A stretch of 64,000 nucleotides of DNA from assembly GCF_022637455.1 (NCBI RefSeq), contig NZ_CP093341.1, positions 1,364,001 to 1,428,000 on the forward strand, given 5' to 3'. The number at the start of each line of letters is the position of its first letter. The stretch's first letter is position 1. The notes below the pieces were generated by a model. It did no database searches and had not been told where the DNA came from. It saw only the letters and a program-made list of their open reading frames with translations. Positions 1-11,823 of this stretch are shown here, piece after piece. The position numbers and the translations under genes were made by a program. This DNA is from Lysobacter sp. S4-A87. GTDB lineage: Bacteria > Pseudomonadota > Gammaproteobacteria > Xanthomonadales > Xanthomonadaceae.

Positions 1-97
1 TACGCCCCGACGTGTATTGCGATCTCCGCCTTGCGGCGGGCGGCAAGTATAGCCGCTTGTTGCCGTGTCCGGCCATCCATCTGGCCGGTGTGCCGCG

Positions 98-454
98 TCA
101 GCGGCGCAGGAGCGTCAGGACCTCTTCCAGCTCCATCCGCACCTGCTTGATGATCTGCGAGCTCAGCGCGGACTCGTCCTTGGCCGATTCGCCTTCCAGG
201 CGCAGGCGGGCGCCGCCGATGGTGTAGCCCTGTTCGTACAGCAGGCCGCGGATCTGCCGGACCATCAGCACCTCGTGCCGCTGGTAGTAACGGCGGTTGC
301 CGCGACGCTTGACCGGATTGAGCATCGGGAACTCGGTCTCCCAGTAGCGCAGCACGTGCGGCTTGACGTCGCACAGCTCGCTGACCTCACCGATGGTGAA
401 GTAGCGCTTGGCCGGGATCGGCGGAAGTTCACGATTGCTGCCGGGATCAAGCAT
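98..454 (-). CDS. MerR-family transcriptional regulator
   Basis: A 118-residue DNA-binding protein. The N-terminal MerR winged helix is clear around residues 18-45 ([21 protein letters not shown]), followed by an RRYY wing (about 55-58) and a C-terminal helix rich in Leu and Glu that probably dimerises. No Cys-rich effector loop is present, so it is not a metal sensor of the classic kind. It overlaps the end of ihfA by 8 bp and is the last gene of the leftward translation operon, the position this short MerR protein holds in xanthomonads and pseudomonads. Its targets are unknown. Confidence 0.9.
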   Translation of the reverse strand: MLDPGSNRELPPIPAKRYFTIGEVSELCDVKPHVLRYWETEFPMLNPVKRRGNRRYYQRHEVLMVRQIRGLLYEQGYTIGGARLRLEGESAKDESALSSQIIKQVRMELEEVLTLLRR

Positions 455-764
455 GCTTCACTCCTGCCTGTTCAACGCCGCTATACGCTTCCACTCGTTC
501 CTTGAGCTTCTGTCCTGGACGGAACGTCACCACGGTGCGCGCGGAAATCGGAATCTCCTCGCCGGTCTTCGGGTTGCGACCCGGCCGCTGGTTCTTGCGG
601 CGCAGGTCGAAGTTGCCGAAACCCGACAGCTTCACCTGGCGGCCCTGCTCCAGCGCCTCCCGAAGGGCGTCGAAGAAGGAATCGACGAATTCCTTGGCCT
701 CGCGCTTGTTCAGCCCGACTTCGTCGAACAGGCGCTCGGCCATCTCAGCTTTGGTCAGTGCCAT
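447..764 (-). CDS. ihfA: Integration host factor subunit alpha
   Basis: A 105-residue HU/IHF-fold protein that pairs with IhfB to bend DNA. It starts [18 protein letters not shown] and carries the DNA-intercalating arm with [12 protein letters not shown] and the downstream [12 protein letters not shown] helix, all typical of the alpha subunit. A purine-rich ribosome site (GAAGGAAAAAAG) lies just before the ATG. It follows pheT by 16 bp and overlaps the MerR gene, as in the conserved pheST-ihfA operon. The C-terminus has about ten extra residues ([11 protein letters not shown]) relative to the E. coli protein. Confidence 0.97.
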   Translation of the reverse strand: MALTKAEMAERLFDEVGLNKREAKEFVDSFFDALREALEQGRQVKLSGFGNFDLRRKNQRPGRNPKTGEEIPISARTVVTFRPGQKLKERVEAYSGVEQAGVKHA

Positions 765-780
765 CTTTTTTCCTTCAACC

Positions 781-3168
781 TCAGCCTCGGATCACGGCAC
801 CGTGTTCGCGCTGCAGGGCCTGGGTTACCGAAGCCACCGCCGCGTCCACGTCACGGTCAGTGAGCGTGCGCGATTCATCCTGCAGAATCAAGCCCATAGC
901 AAGACTTTTGAAACCCGGTTCCACGCCCTTGCCCTGGTATTTGTCGAACAGGACCAGGTCGCGAAGAGCGGTTCCGGCGGCCCGACGAACGGCGGCCGAC
1001 AGCTGGCCCCAGGTCACCGATTCAGCCACCACAAACGCCAGGTCGCGGCGCACTGACGGGTACTTCGACAGCGCGCCGGCCTTGGCCACCGCGCGGCTGA
1101 ACAGCGGCTCCAGATCGAGCTCGAAGGCCACCACGTCGACGTCCAGGTCCAGCGAGCGCTGCAGGCGCGGGTGCAGATGGCCGATCCAGCCCAGGTACGC
1201 ACCATCGCGGTAGACGTCGGCAGAGCGCCCCGGGTGCGCCCAGGACGGCTGCGACGGGCGGTACTCGAGGCTGGCGCCGGCAAGGGCGGCCAGGCTGTCC
1301 AGATCGCCCCTGAGGTCGTGGAAACCGGCCGGACGGGCGGTCGTCGCCCACTGCTCGGCGGTCGCCTCACCGCAGATGGCGGCGGCGATGCGCGGGGTCT
1401 CGCGCGGCGACTCGGAGCCGTTTGCGCTGAAGACATTGCCCAGCTCGAACAGGCGCACGCGCGGCTGCTGGCGCACGGTGTTGCGTGCCAGCGCGGCGAC
1501 CAGGCCCGGCAGCAGGGCCGTGCGCATCACGCCCAGCTCGGCGCTGAGCGGATTGGCCAGCGGCACGGCGCCGTCGGCCTTGCCCCACTTCGCCAGCAGG
1601 TCGGCGTCGACGAAGGCGTAATTGACCGCTTCCAGATAGTCGCGCGCGGCCATCTGGCGACGGGCGCTGGCGTCCTCGACGCGGGTCTCGCTCGGCGCGA
1701 CCAGGCGCGCGGCGCCGGTCGGCAGCGTCGTCGGGATCGCGTCATAGCCGTGGATGCGCGCGATCTCCTCGACCAGGTCTTCTTCGATCGCCAGATCGAA
1801 GCGGCGGCTCGGCGGAATCACGCGCCAGCCGTCGGCGAGGTTCTCGACCGACAGGCCGAGCGCGCGCAGGATGCGCTCGACTTCGGCATCGGCGACCTGC
1901 AGGCCCAGCACGCGCGCCAGGCGCGCGCGACGCAGCGTGATCGGCTGCGACGGCTGCAGGTGTTCGGGCAACGCGGCTTCGATGATCGGGCCGGTCGTGC
2001 CGCCGGCGATGTCGAGGATCAGTTTCGTCGCGTATTCGACCGCGATGCGCGGCAGTTCCGGATCGACGCCACGCTCGAAGCGGTGGCCGGCGTCGGTGTG
2101 CATGCCCAACTTGCGGCTGCGGCCGATGATCGCCGACGGCACCCAGTGCGCAGCCTCGAGGAACACGCTGCGGGTGTCATCGGTCACGCGGGTATCGAAG
2201 CCGCCCATGATGCCGCCCAGCGCGACGGCACGCGCGCCATTGCCGCCACGGCTGTCGGCGACGACGAGGAACTCCTCGTCGAGCGCGACCGTGCGGCCAT
2301 CGAGCAACTTCAGTTCCTCGCCCGCGCGCGCCGGGCGCACGACGACGGCGCCTTCCAGCGTCGCCTTGTCGAAGGCGTGCATCGGCTGGCCCAGTTCGAG
2401 CATCACGTACTGGGTGACGTCGACAAGGAAGCTGATCGGGCGCACGCCACTGCGGCGCAGGCGCTCGGCCATCCAGGCCGGCGTCGGCACCTTCGCGTCG
2501 ACGTTGTCGATCACGCGGCCGACGAAGCGCGGCACGCGCGCACCGGCCTGCAGCTCGACGGCCACCGTCGCGTCGCTCTGCGCCGCCATCGGTGCGGCGT
2601 CGAAATCACGCACTTCGCTCGCCAGCGCCGCCGCCACGTCGTAGGCGATGCCACGCACGCTGAAACAATCGGCGCGGTTGGGCGTGAGCTTGATCTCGAT
2701 GCTGGCGTCGGGCAGTGCGAGGTACTGCGCGAGCGGCGTTCCCACCGGCGCGTCGACCGGCAGCTCGAGCAGGCCCGAAGCGTCCGGATCCACGCCCAGC
2801 TCCTTGGCCGAGCACAGCATTCCCGACGACTCCACGCCGCGCAGCTTGGCGGCCTTGATCGCGATGCCGCCGGGCAGGTTCGCGCCGACCATCGCCAGCG
2901 GTGCCTTCAGGCCCGGGCGCGCATTGGGCGCGCCGCAGACGATCTGCACGGTTCCGTTGCCGGTGTCGACCTGGCAGACCTGCAGGCGGTCGGCTTCGGG
3001 GTGTTTTTCGGCGCTGACGATGTGGCCGACGACGACGCCGTCGAGCGATTCGCCCAGCACGGTGACGTCCTCGACCTCCAGGCCGATCGCGGTCAGCGTC
3101 GCGGCGAGTTCCTCGCGCGTCGCGGTGGTCGGCACATGCTGTCGCAGCCAGTTTTCGGAGAATTTCAT
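781..3168 (-). CDS. pheT: Phenylalanine--tRNA ligase beta subunit
   Basis: 795 residues, the usual bacterial length. It is the non-catalytic and editing subunit of the alpha2-beta2 PheRS, which charges tRNA-Phe in the cytoplasm. In order: N-terminal tRNA-binding OB domain ([19 protein letters not shown], about 50-70), B3/B4 editing module, B5 domain and a C-terminal anticodon-binding FDX-ACB domain ([12 protein letters not shown] onward). The ATG at 3168 ([12 protein letters not shown]) is chosen because it matches the family N-terminus; in-frame codons upstream run into an intergenic repeat. It is cotranscribed with pheS. Confidence 0.97.
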   Translation of the reverse strand: MKFSENWLRQHVPTTATREELAATLTAIGLEVEDVTVLGESLDGVVVGHIVSAEKHPEADRLQVCQVDTGNGTVQIVCGAPNARPGLKAPLAMVGANLPGGIAIKAAKLRGVESSGMLCSAKELGVDPDASGLLELPVDAPVGTPLAQYLALPDASIEIKLTPNRADCFSVRGIAYDVAAALASEVRDFDAAPMAAQSDATVAVELQAGARVPRFVGRVIDNVDAKVPTPAWMAERLRRSGVRPISFLVDVTQYVMLELGQPMHAFDKATLEGAVVVRPARAGEELKLLDGRTVALDEEFLVVADSRGGNGARAVALGGIMGGFDTRVTDDTRSVFLEAAHWVPSAIIGRSRKLGMHTDAGHRFERGVDPELPRIAVEYATKLILDIAGGTTGPIIEAALPEHLQPSQPITLRRARLARVLGLQVADAEVERILRALGLSVENLADGWRVIPPSRRFDLAIEEDLVEEIARIHGYDAIPTTLPTGAARLVAPSETRVEDASARRQMAARDYLEAVNYAFVDADLLAKWGKADGAVPLANPLSAELGVMRTALLPGLVAALARNTVRQQPRVRLFELGNVFSANGSESPRETPRIAAAICGEATAEQWATTARPAGFHDLRGDLDSLAALAGASLEYRPSQPSWAHPGRSADVYRDGAYLGWIGHLHPRLQRSLDLDVDVVAFELDLEPLFSRAVAKAGALSKYPSVRRDLAFVVAESVTWGQLSAAVRRAAGTALRDLVLFDKYQGKGVEPGFKSLAMGLILQDESRTLTDRDVDAAVASVTQALQREHGAVIRG

Positions 3169-3202
3169 TGCGGCGTTGGTGTCCGGTATCTCTGCTTCGT
3201 CA

Positions 3203-3234
3203 TCCCGGCGAACGCCGGGATCCATTTGCTGTTT
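3203..3234. repeat. Short palindromic intergenic repeat (REP-like)
   Basis: A copy of the motif CATCCCGGCGAACGCCGGGA, an inverted repeat (CCCGGCG..CGCCGGG), sits between pheS and pheT. Related copies occur at 4259-4288, 4361-4387, 31449-31474 and about 41205-41235, always between genes. Confidence 0.75.
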
Positions 3235-3237
3235 CGC

Positions 3238-4248
<1,011 letters not shown>

Positions 4249-4256
4249 CTATCCCG

Positions 4257-4390
4257 TACGTCATCCCGGCGAAAGCCGGGACCCATTTTGACTTTCGCCG
4301 TCACCGGCATGCACTGGAAATGACGAACAGAGAAAACAACTGCAGGAACAACGGCAAACTGGATTCCGGCTTTCGCCGGAATGACGGGCA
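4257..4390. repeat. REPIN-like element: two inverted REP copies about 70 bp apart
   Basis: 4259-4288 reads CGTCATCCCGGCGAAAGCCG, and 4361-4387 is its near reverse complement (GGATTCCGGCTTTCGCCGGAATGACG). Together they form a long imperfect palindrome with a spacer, the arrangement of a REP doublet. It lies in the pheS leader. Confidence 0.75.
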
Positions 4391-4417
4391 GACCCAGGGG
4401 CCAGCTCGAATTTGGCG

Positions 4418-4461
4418 GTTCCAAAACGAAACATGGGGAAGGACTTGCGCCCTTCCCCATG
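4418..4461 (-). terminator. Terminator or attenuator between rplT and pheS
   Basis: On the minus strand an 11-bp perfect stem (CATGGGGAAGG / CCTTCCCCATG, 4432-4461) with an 8-base loop is followed by TTTCGTTTT. It begins about 60 bp after the rplT stop, so it likely ends part of the transcription before pheS. Confidence 0.75.
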
Positions 4462-4524
4462 CGTGTACTGCGTTGTGCCTCGGCAACACGATCCGCATGC
4501 GGACCGTGGGACCGGGCGAACAAC

Positions 4525-4884
4525 TTACGCCGCGAGCGCGCTCTTCGCCTTCTCTGCCAGCGCTGCAAAACCCTGCGCGTCGTGCACGGCGATGTCCGCC
4601 AGCACCTTACGGTCGAGGGTGATGCCAGCCTTCAGCAGGCCGTTGATGAAACGGCTGTAGCTCATGCCGTTGATGCGGGCAGCCGCATTGATGCGGGTGA
4701 TCCACAGCGAACGGAAATGACGCTTCTTCTGCTTACGACCGATGTAGGCGTACTGCAGGGCCTTCGTCACCGCCTGCTTGGCGACGCGGAAGACCTTGCG
4801 ACGGGCGTGATAGTAGCCCTTGGCCTGCTTCAGGATTTTCTTGTGACGGCGGCGCGCCGTAACACCACGCTTAACTCGTGCCAT
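4525..4884 (-). CDS. rplT: 50S ribosomal protein L20
   Basis: 119 residues, normal length. The very basic N-terminal extension ([19 protein letters not shown]) and the globular C-terminal domain ([20 protein letters not shown]) are textbook L20. It binds 23S rRNA early in 50S assembly and in enterobacteria represses rpmI-rplT translation. It follows rpmI by 13 bp; spacing and order are the conserved infC-rpmI-rplT arrangement. Confidence 0.99.
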   Translation of the reverse strand: MARVKRGVTARRRHKKILKQAKGYYHARRKVFRVAKQAVTKALQYAYIGRKQKKRHFRSLWITRINAAARINGMSYSRFINGLLKAGITLDRKVLADIAVHDAQGFAALAEKAKSALAA

Positions 4885-4897
4885 TGTTCAGTCCTCC

Positions 4898-5095
4898 TCA
4901 GAGATAAGGCAGCATGCGGTCCAGACGGCCCGCGTCCTCGGCACGAACATGGTTCGTCTGCCGCAGGTTGCGCTTCCGCTTGGTCGCCTTCTTGGTGAGG
5001 ATGTGGCTCTTGTTGGCGTGGCCGCACTTGTACTTGCCGGAAGCAGTCTTCCGGAAGCGCTTGGCTGCCGCCCGATTGGTCTTGATCTTGGGCAT
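4898..5095 (-). CDS. rpmI: 50S ribosomal protein L35
   Basis: 65 residues starting [17 protein letters not shown], the invariant L35 N-terminus. The rest is rich in Lys and Arg, as expected for an rRNA-binding protein. AAAGGAC precedes the ATG at 5095. It lies 288 bp after infC; that unusually long gap carries a hairpin that could host L20 autoregulation or attenuation. Confidence 0.99.
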   Translation of the reverse strand: MPKIKTNRAAAKRFRKTASGKYKCGHANKSHILTKKATKRKRNLRQTNHVRAEDAGRLDRMLPYL

Positions 5096-5221
5096 TGCGA
5101 TGTCCTTTCGGAGTTTGGTCACTGGCCTGGGCGGTGGCTCGCGCCACTCTTTCCGTCCTGCCCTTGCCGGCTTGTAAGTCGTTGATCTTGAAAGGATTCT
5201 ACGACAGGTTCCTGGTACAGC

Positions 5222-5246
5222 ACACAACAAACCCGGCGAACCGGGC
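5222..5246 (-). terminator. Hairpin with T-rich tail upstream of rpmI
   Basis: On the minus strand CCCGG-TTCG-CCGGG (5232-5245) is followed by TTTGTTGTGTG. It sits between infC and rpmI, about 130 bases before the rpmI start, so it is a candidate partial terminator in the rpmI-rplT leader. A second hairpin (5352-5375, CTCCCTCTCCCGCC / GGGAGAGGG type) lies just after infC but has no T run. Confidence 0.55.
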
Positions 5247-5383
5247 CGCACATTATGCGGAAAGGTCACCGGGCTTGCAAATGTTTTCTTTGAGAATCAG
5301 GGATTTGGGCTTCAGTGAGCGCTGGAGGCGCCCCGCCCTCACCCCCGGCCCTCTCCCGCTGGCGGGAGAGGGAGCAGATCTCG

Positions 5384-5908
5384 TCAGATCTTCTTCTTCG
5401 GCGCGATCATCATGACCATCTGCCGGCCTTCCAGGCGCGGACGCGACTCGATCACGATGTCCTCGCCCAGGTCGGCCTCGATCCGCGCGGCCATCTCGCG
5501 GCCGAGCTCCTGGTGGCTCATCTCGCGGCCACGGAAGCGGATGTTGACCTTGACCTTGTCGCCCTCTTCCAGGAAGCGGCGCATGTTGCGCAGCTTGATC
5601 TGGTAGTCGCCTTCGTCGGTCACCGGACGGAACTTGAGTTCCTTGATCTCGACCTGCTTGGTCTTCTTCTTCGCCTCGTTGGCCTTCTTCTGCTGCTCGA
5701 AGCGGAACTTGCCGAAGTCCATGACCTTGCAGACCGGCGGATCGGCGTTGGGCTGGATTTCGACGAGGTCGAGGCCTTCGTCTTCGGCCATGCGCAGCGC
5801 TTCGTCGCGCGTCAGCACGCCGATCATCTCGCCATCACTGCCAATCACGCGCACGCGCGGGACGCGGATTTCCTGGTTCTTGCGATTCGGCTTTTCGGGG
5901 GTACTGAT
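5384..5908 (-). CDS. infC: Translation initiation factor IF-3, apparent AUC start
   Basis: 174 residues as called. IF-3 N-domain ([22 protein letters not shown]-like stretch, about 10-30), linker rich in Lys (about 70-85) and C-domain (EIKELKFRP, then [11 protein letters not shown]) are complete. No ATG/GTG/TTG gives a full N-terminus: the first GTG in frame would drop the conserved residues before VRVIG. ATC at 5908-5906 gives (M)[12 protein letters not shown] and has GGAG eight bases upstream. IF-3 genes are known for rare start codons (AUU in E. coli) that let IF-3 repress its own translation. Lies 68 bp after thrS. Confidence 0.93.
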   Translation of the reverse strand: MSTPEKPNRKNQEIRVPRVRVIGSDGEMIGVLTRDEALRMAEDEGLDLVEIQPNADPPVCKVMDFGKFRFEQQKKANEAKKKTKQVEIKELKFRPVTDEGDYQIKLRNMRRFLEEGDKVKVNIRFRGREMSHQELGREMAARIEADLGEDIVIESRPRLEGRQMVMMIAPKKKI

Positions 5909-5976
5909 GTTGCAATCTCCGGTATGGATCGTGCCGGCCGCCGGGGGTGGCAGCCGGACCTGGGCAGCTTACGGGC

Positions 5977-7878
5977 TTATTGAACGCCCTCACTGCGCAA
6001 ACGCGAGGCGAATTCGGAGACGGTCATCGTCCCGAGGTCCTCCCCTCCCCGCGTGCGCACAGAAATCTGGCCGTTTTCCTTCTCGCGGTCACCGACCACG
6101 AGCAGGTAAGGCACGCGCTGCAGGGTATGCTCGCGAATCTTATAGCCGATCTTTTCGTTGCGCAAATCGGCATGGACCCGGAATCCTTGATTTGCAAGGG
6201 TTTTCCTGACCTCGTCCACGTAATCGCCCTGGGCGTCGGTGATGTTCATCACCACCGCCTGGATCGGGGCCAGCCAGGCCGGGAACTGGCCGGCGTGGTG
6301 CTCGATCAGGATGCCGATGAAGCGCTCCATCGAGCCGACGATGGCCCGGTGCAGCATCACCGGGTGGCGGCGCTGGCTGCTTTCGTCGACATATTCGGCG
6401 CCCAGGCGGCCCGGCATCATGAAATCGACCTGCATGGTGCCCAGCTGCCAGGTCCGGCCGATGGCGTCCTTGAGGTGGTATTCGATCTTGGGGCCGTAGA
6501 AGGCGCCCTCGCCGGGCAGCTCCTCCCACTGCACGCCGGCCGCGCTCAGGGCCGAGCGCAGGGCGTTCTCGGCCTTGTCCCAGGTGGCGTCGTCGCCCAG
6601 GCGCTTGTCCGGGCGCAGGGCGATCTTGATCTGGATCTCACTGAAGCCGAAGACGTCGTAGACGGCCAGGGCCTGCTGGTGGAAGGCGCTGACCTCGGCC
6701 TCGATCTGGTCCTCGGTGCAGAAGATGTGGCCGTCGTCCTGGGTGAAGCCGCGCACCCGCAGGATGCCGTGCAGCGCGCCGGACGGCTCGTTGCGGTGGC
6801 AGGCGCCGAACTCGCCGTAGCGGATCGGCAGGTCGCGGTAGCTGTGCAGGCCGTGGTTGAACACCTGCACGTGGCCCGGGCAGTTCATCGGCTTGAGCGC
6901 GTAGGTGCGCTTCTCCGACTCGGTGAAGAACATGTTTTCCTGGTAGTTGTCCCAGTGGCCGGACTTCTGCCACAGCGACACGTCGAGGATCTGCGGGCAG
7001 CGCACTTCCTGGTAGCCGCTGTCGCGGTAGACCTTGCGCATGTACTGCTCGACGACCTGCCAGATCGACCAGCCCTTGGGATGCCAGAAGATCAGGCCCG
7101 GGGCCTCTTCCTGCAGGTGGAACAGGTCCTGCTGCTTGGCGATCTTGCGGTGGTCGCGCTTCTCGGCTTCCTCCAGCTGGGTCAGGTAGGCCTTGAGGTC
7201 CTTGTCGTTGAGCCAGGCGGTGCCGTAGATGCGGCTGAGCATCTGGTTGTTGGAATCGCCGCGCCAGTAGGCGCCGGCGACCTTCATCAGCTTGAACGCG
7301 CGCAGCTTGTCGGTGGACGGCACGTGCGGGCCGCGGCACAGGTCGGTGAACTCGCCCTGGCTGTACAGCGACAGGTCTTCGCTGGCCGGGATCGACTCGA
7401 TGATCTCGGCCTTGTAGGCCTCGCCGATGCCGCGGAAGAAGGCCACGGCGTCGTCGCGCGACTTGACGCTGCGCGAAACAGGCTGGGCTTCTTTCACAAT
7501 CTTCTGCATTTCCGCCTCGATCGCCGGCAGGTCTTCCGGCGTGAACGGGCGCTCGTAGGCGAAGTCGTAATAGAAGCCGTTGTCGATGACCGGGCCGATG
7601 GTGACCTGCGCGCCCGGATACAGGCGCTGCACGGCCTGCGCCAGCAGGTGCGCGGTGGAGTGGCGCAGCACCTCGAGGGCGTCGGGGTGCTTTTCGGTGA
7701 CGATCTCGAGCGAGACGTCGTGGTCGATGCGGAAGCTGGAGTCGACGAGCTTGCCGTCGACCTTGCCGGCCAGGGCAGCCTTGGCCAGGCCGGCGCCGAT
7801 CGAGGCGGCGACCTCGCCGACGGACACGGGCTGTTCGAATTCGCGGCGGCTGCCGTCAGGAAGGGTGATTGCGATCAT
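5977..7878 (-). CDS. thrS: Threonine--tRNA ligase
   Basis: 633 residues, normal length. In order: TGS domain (about 1-62), the second editing domain with [11 protein letters not shown] (about 74-84), class II catalytic core with Zn-binding MNCPGH near 335 and motif 3, and an anticodon-binding domain (about 530-633). It charges tRNA-Thr and edits Ser-tRNA-Thr. The start ATG at 7878 ([16 protein letters not shown]) matches the family. First gene of the operon; its 5' leader carries a probable threonine attenuator. Confidence 0.98.
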   Translation of the reverse strand: MIAITLPDGSRREFEQPVSVGEVAASIGAGLAKAALAGKVDGKLVDSSFRIDHDVSLEIVTEKHPDALEVLRHSTAHLLAQAVQRLYPGAQVTIGPVIDNGFYYDFAYERPFTPEDLPAIEAEMQKIVKEAQPVSRSVKSRDDAVAFFRGIGEAYKAEIIESIPASEDLSLYSQGEFTDLCRGPHVPSTDKLRAFKLMKVAGAYWRGDSNNQMLSRIYGTAWLNDKDLKAYLTQLEEAEKRDHRKIAKQQDLFHLQEEAPGLIFWHPKGWSIWQVVEQYMRKVYRDSGYQEVRCPQILDVSLWQKSGHWDNYQENMFFTESEKRTYALKPMNCPGHVQVFNHGLHSYRDLPIRYGEFGACHRNEPSGALHGILRVRGFTQDDGHIFCTEDQIEAEVSAFHQQALAVYDVFGFSEIQIKIALRPDKRLGDDATWDKAENALRSALSAAGVQWEELPGEGAFYGPKIEYHLKDAIGRTWQLGTMQVDFMMPGRLGAEYVDESSQRRHPVMLHRAIVGSMERFIGILIEHHAGQFPAWLAPIQAVVMNITDAQGDYVDEVRKTLANQGFRVHADLRNEKIGYKIREHTLQRVPYLLVVGDREKENGQISVRTRGGEDLGTMTVSEFASRLRSEGVQ

Positions 7879-7962
7879 GAGAGGGCGTCTTGCTGGCGCG
7901 CGGGTGCGCGGCTTGGCGGTTGGAGATCGTCGGAACCGGCAACAAACCGGGCTTCCGGAAAT

Positions 7963-7985
7963 GAAAAACGGCGCCGCGGCGCCGT
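7963..7985 (-). terminator. Attenuator hairpin in the thrS leader
   Basis: On the minus strand ACGGCGCCGCGGCGCCGT (7985-7968) is a perfect inverted repeat, followed directly by TTTTTC. It lies 22 bases after the stop of the Thr-rich leader peptide and about 85 bases before the thrS ATG, the position of an intrinsic attenuator. Confidence 0.8.
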
Positions 7986-8007
7986 CCTGCAGGGGCGTCG
8001 TCGGCGT

Positions 8008-8034
8008 TCAGCGATGGGAAGTGGTAGTGCTCAT
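8008..8034 (-). CDS. Threonine-rich leader peptide of thrS (MSTTTSHR)
   Basis: An eight-codon frame, ATG AGC ACT ACC ACT TCC CAT CGC TGA, encodes MSTTTSHR with three consecutive Thr codons. It lies between a promoter-like sequence (8112-8140) and a GC-rich hairpin with a U run (7985-7963), upstream of thrS. By analogy with thrL and pheL, ribosome stalling at the Thr codons when charged tRNA-Thr is low would favour read-through into thrS. The ribosome site is weak (GAG seven to nine bases upstream). I see no clear alternative antiterminator stem by eye. The function is inferred from position and codon content. Confidence 0.6.
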   Translation of the reverse strand: MSTTTSHR

Positions 8035-8111
8035 GTCGCACGCTCGGCCGGCGGTTTTGCCGCGGGCCACCTCTGGATCCTGCCTCCGGCCGATGCCGGA
8101 GCTAGGGTGAA

Positions 8112-8140
8112 ATAGTTGGGTCTTCGCGCGGCCAAGTCAA
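8112..8140 (-). promoter_or_regulatory. Candidate sigma-70 promoter of thrS operon
   Basis: On the minus strand TTGACT (8140-8135) and AACTAT (8117-8112) are 17 bp apart, about 75 bases before the leader-peptide ATG. The -35 is good and the -10 is weak. Confidence 0.45.
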
Positions 8141-8184
8141 CGCCGGCGCGCGGGCCGGCCTGCGGGCGTCGAAAATACGGGCCC

Positions 8185-8220
8185 CGAAAAGCAGAACGGC
8201 CGGGCAGAGCCCGGCCGTTC
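8185..8220 (-). terminator. Terminator after tRNA-Val
   Basis: Strong GC stem (GAACGGCCGGGC / GCCCGGCCGTTC, 8194-8220) directly downstream of tRNA-Val on the minus strand, followed by TGCTTTTCGG. Nearly the same hairpin recurs at 21185-21211 and 27253-27276. Confidence 0.75.
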
Positions 8221-8229
8221 GCAACATAT

Positions 8230-8304
8230 TGGTGGGCGGTACAGGGTTCGAACCTGTGACCCCTACCATGTCAAGGTAGTGCTCTACCGCTGAGCTAACC
8301 GCCC
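8230..8304 (-). tRNA. tRNA-Val (anticodon GAC)
   Basis: Minus-strand cloverleaf of 75 nt with encoded CCA (8232-8230). Acceptor GGGCGGT pairs with ACCGCCC, the D arm has AGCTCAGCGGTAGAGC, the anticodon GAC is at 8272-8270, and the T arm has GGTTCGAACC. Confidence 0.97.
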
Positions 8305-8378
8305 TTCGTTTCGCCACAAGTGGCTCACGAGGGCGCGCAGTTTAGCCCGTCGGCGCGATGGCGGCAACACCTTTGCCA

Positions 8379-10412
<2,034 letters not shown>

Positions 10413-10563
10413 CAGGCGATGGCTCCGGGCTAAACCTTCAGTGTAGTCGGTGCTGGAGATGGGGACAGCGACGGGTGTTCCCTACCCCCGCGCGCCTCGA
10501 CACGCCGACTGGATTCAGGTGCCGACGCACCGATAGTCGGCTGCCGGATCTGGAGTACATGCC

Positions 10564-11097
10564 ATGGATCGGCACTCGCGGGGCCTGACCCTGCTGGAAC
10601 TGATGGTCGCCCTCGCGGTGCTGGGCATGGTTCTGGGCATGGGCGTTCCCGCGTTCAGGCGCGCGTCCAGTGCGGCCCGGGCGGACGGGGTGTTCCATGA
10701 TCTGACCGCATCGCTGGCGATGGCCAGAGCAATCGCGGTGAGCCGCGGCGTCCCGGTCGTGACCTGTCCAAGCCGGGACGGGATCAGCTGCAGGCAGGAC
10801 GGCGCATGGGACCTGGGTTGGATCGCATTCCAGGCCCGAAGCCGCCAGCAGCGCGACGCCGCATCGCTCGAGCTGGTGCGGATGCATGATGCGTCGTCAG
10901 CGCGGAAGCTGGTCATTCAAAGCACCCGGCCCCGCGTCCGCTTCCAGCCAAGCGGTCGCAGCGAAGGCAGCAACGTCAGCTTGTGCATCTATGGCGGCGC
11001 AGATGGCCCCCTGATTGGCCGCATCGCGGTCAACCGGAGCGGCCGGATTCGATCGGAACGGACGCCAAACGCCACGATCTGCGGCAATTCGCCATGA
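10564..11097 (+). CDS. GspH/FimT-family type IV pseudopilin
   Basis: 177 residues with a class III prepilin signal: short basic leader then G-LTLLELMVALAVLGMV, with Glu at +5 after the cleaved Gly (about residue 7). The rest is a GspH-like domain with Cys pairs (CPSRDGISC). It would be processed by PilD and added to a pilus as a minor pilin. It stands alone on the plus strand between uvrB and tRNA-Asn, whereas the main minor-pilin operon, with its own FimT (17926-18471), lies on the other strand just beyond the tRNA. It is a second, diverged FimT paralogue. Confidence 0.85.
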   Translation: MDRHSRGLTLLELMVALAVLGMVLGMGVPAFRRASSAARADGVFHDLTASLAMARAIAVSRGVPVVTCPSRDGISCRQDGAWDLGWIAFQARSRQQRDAASLELVRMHDASSARKLVIQSTRPRVRFQPSGRSEGSNVSLCIYGGADGPLIGRIAVNRSGRIRSERTPNATICGNSP

Positions 11098-11115
11098 TCC
11101 ACAGGCTGGAGACTA

Positions 11116-11143
11116 TTGACCCTGCCGTTGGAGGCTTTACAAT
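11116..11143 (+). promoter_or_regulatory. Sigma-70 promoter of tRNA-Asn
   Basis: TTGACC (11116-11121) and TACAAT (11138-11143) with a 16-bp spacer, the -10 ending 10 bp before the mature tRNA. Confidence 0.75.
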
Positions 11144-11153
11144 GCCCGTCCCC

Positions 11154-11230
11154 GCCCGAATAGCTCAGCCGGTTAGAGCACTTGACTGTTAATCAGGGGG
11201 TCGTTGGTTCGAGTCCAACTTCGGGCGCCA
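11154..11230 (+). tRNA. tRNA-Asn (anticodon GTT)
   Basis: 77 nt with encoded CCA. Acceptor GCCCGAA pairs with TTCGGGC, the D arm is AGCTCAGCCGGTTAGAGC, anticodon GTT is at 11188-11190, and the T arm is GGTTCGAGTCC. Confidence 0.97.
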
Positions 11231-11238
11231 AATACTGA

Positions 11239-11266
11239 AAGCCGCGAGCAATCGCGGCTTTTTTGT
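11239..11266 (+). terminator. Terminator after tRNA-Asn
   Basis: AAGCCGCGA-GCAA-TCGCGGCTT followed by TTTTTG, nine bases after the tRNA CCA. A classic Rho-independent terminator. Confidence 0.9.
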
Positions 11267-11325
11267 TGCGCGGGATTCGCGCTCGGCCCTGCTTCCCGAT
11301 CGACGGCACGAAGCAATCGGGCAAG

Positions 11326-11356
11326 AGAAAGCCCACGTCGCCGTGGGCTTCTTTTG
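11326..11356 (-). terminator. Terminator of the minor-pilin operon
   Basis: AAGCCCACG-GCGA-CGTGGGCTT on the minus strand with a pyrimidine-rich tail (TCTCTT), twelve bases after the pilE stop. The top strand also has TTCTTTTG after the stem, so it may act in both directions. Confidence 0.8.
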
Positions 11357-11367
11357 CATCTTCAGCG

Positions 11368-11823
11368 TTACCAGCAACCGGGCCCTGAGCCCGTCGCGGA
11401 CTTCGCACCGGCCTGGGTCAGGCTGAGCGAACCGCACTTGGTGTCCTTCTCCTGGCCCGTGCCCGAAATCGGTGCGGCGGTGAGCGTGTACGTATCGACG
11501 GTGGCCACGATCTTGACCCCGTAATACGCCTTGCCCGTACGCGGCGACTTGCCAAGGCTGCCCGCCAGCGTGCCATCACCTGCCGGAGTGCCGAATCCGA
11601 CGTAGGTGTTGTTGACGGTGCGCCAACGCTCAGCCAGCTGGGCAAGCTCCAGGACGTCTGCCTTTGCCTGACCGCGCCGACCCTTGCGCACGCTGTCGGC
11701 GTAGGTCGGGTACGCGATCGAGGCGAGGATCGCCACCACCACCACCACGATCATCAACTCGATGAGGGTAAAGCCGCGGGCGGCCCGGCGAGGGGCGCCC
11801 GTGCCGGATGCAACGTTGATCAT
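11368..11823 (-). CDS. pilE: Type IV pilin-like protein PilE
   Basis: 151 residues. The type IV prepilin signal RGFTLIELMIVVVVVAILASIAYP lies at residues 16-40, with cleavage after Gly and the essential Glu at +5. It has the C-terminal disulfide Cys pair (C near 128 and the penultimate residue) typical of the PilE minor pilins encoded beside pilY1. It overlaps the pilY1 stop by 4 bp (ATGA), so it is translationally coupled as the last gene of the operon. By family it helps prime pilus assembly with PilVWX and PilY1. Confidence 0.92.
   Translation of the reverse strand: MINVASGTGAPRRAARGFTLIELMIVVVVVAILASIAYPTYADSVRKGRRGQAKADVLELAQLAERWRTVNNTYVGFGTPAGDGTLAGSLGKSPRTGKAYYGVKIVATVDTYTLTAAPISGTGQEKDTKCGSLSLTQAGAKSATGSGPGCW

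Noticed and set aside
4301-4400. Possible phenylalanine leader peptide before pheS (LFLQLFSLFV)
   Set aside because: No ATG or ribosome site in front; the frame runs through the REP doublet, and no terminator with U run follows it.
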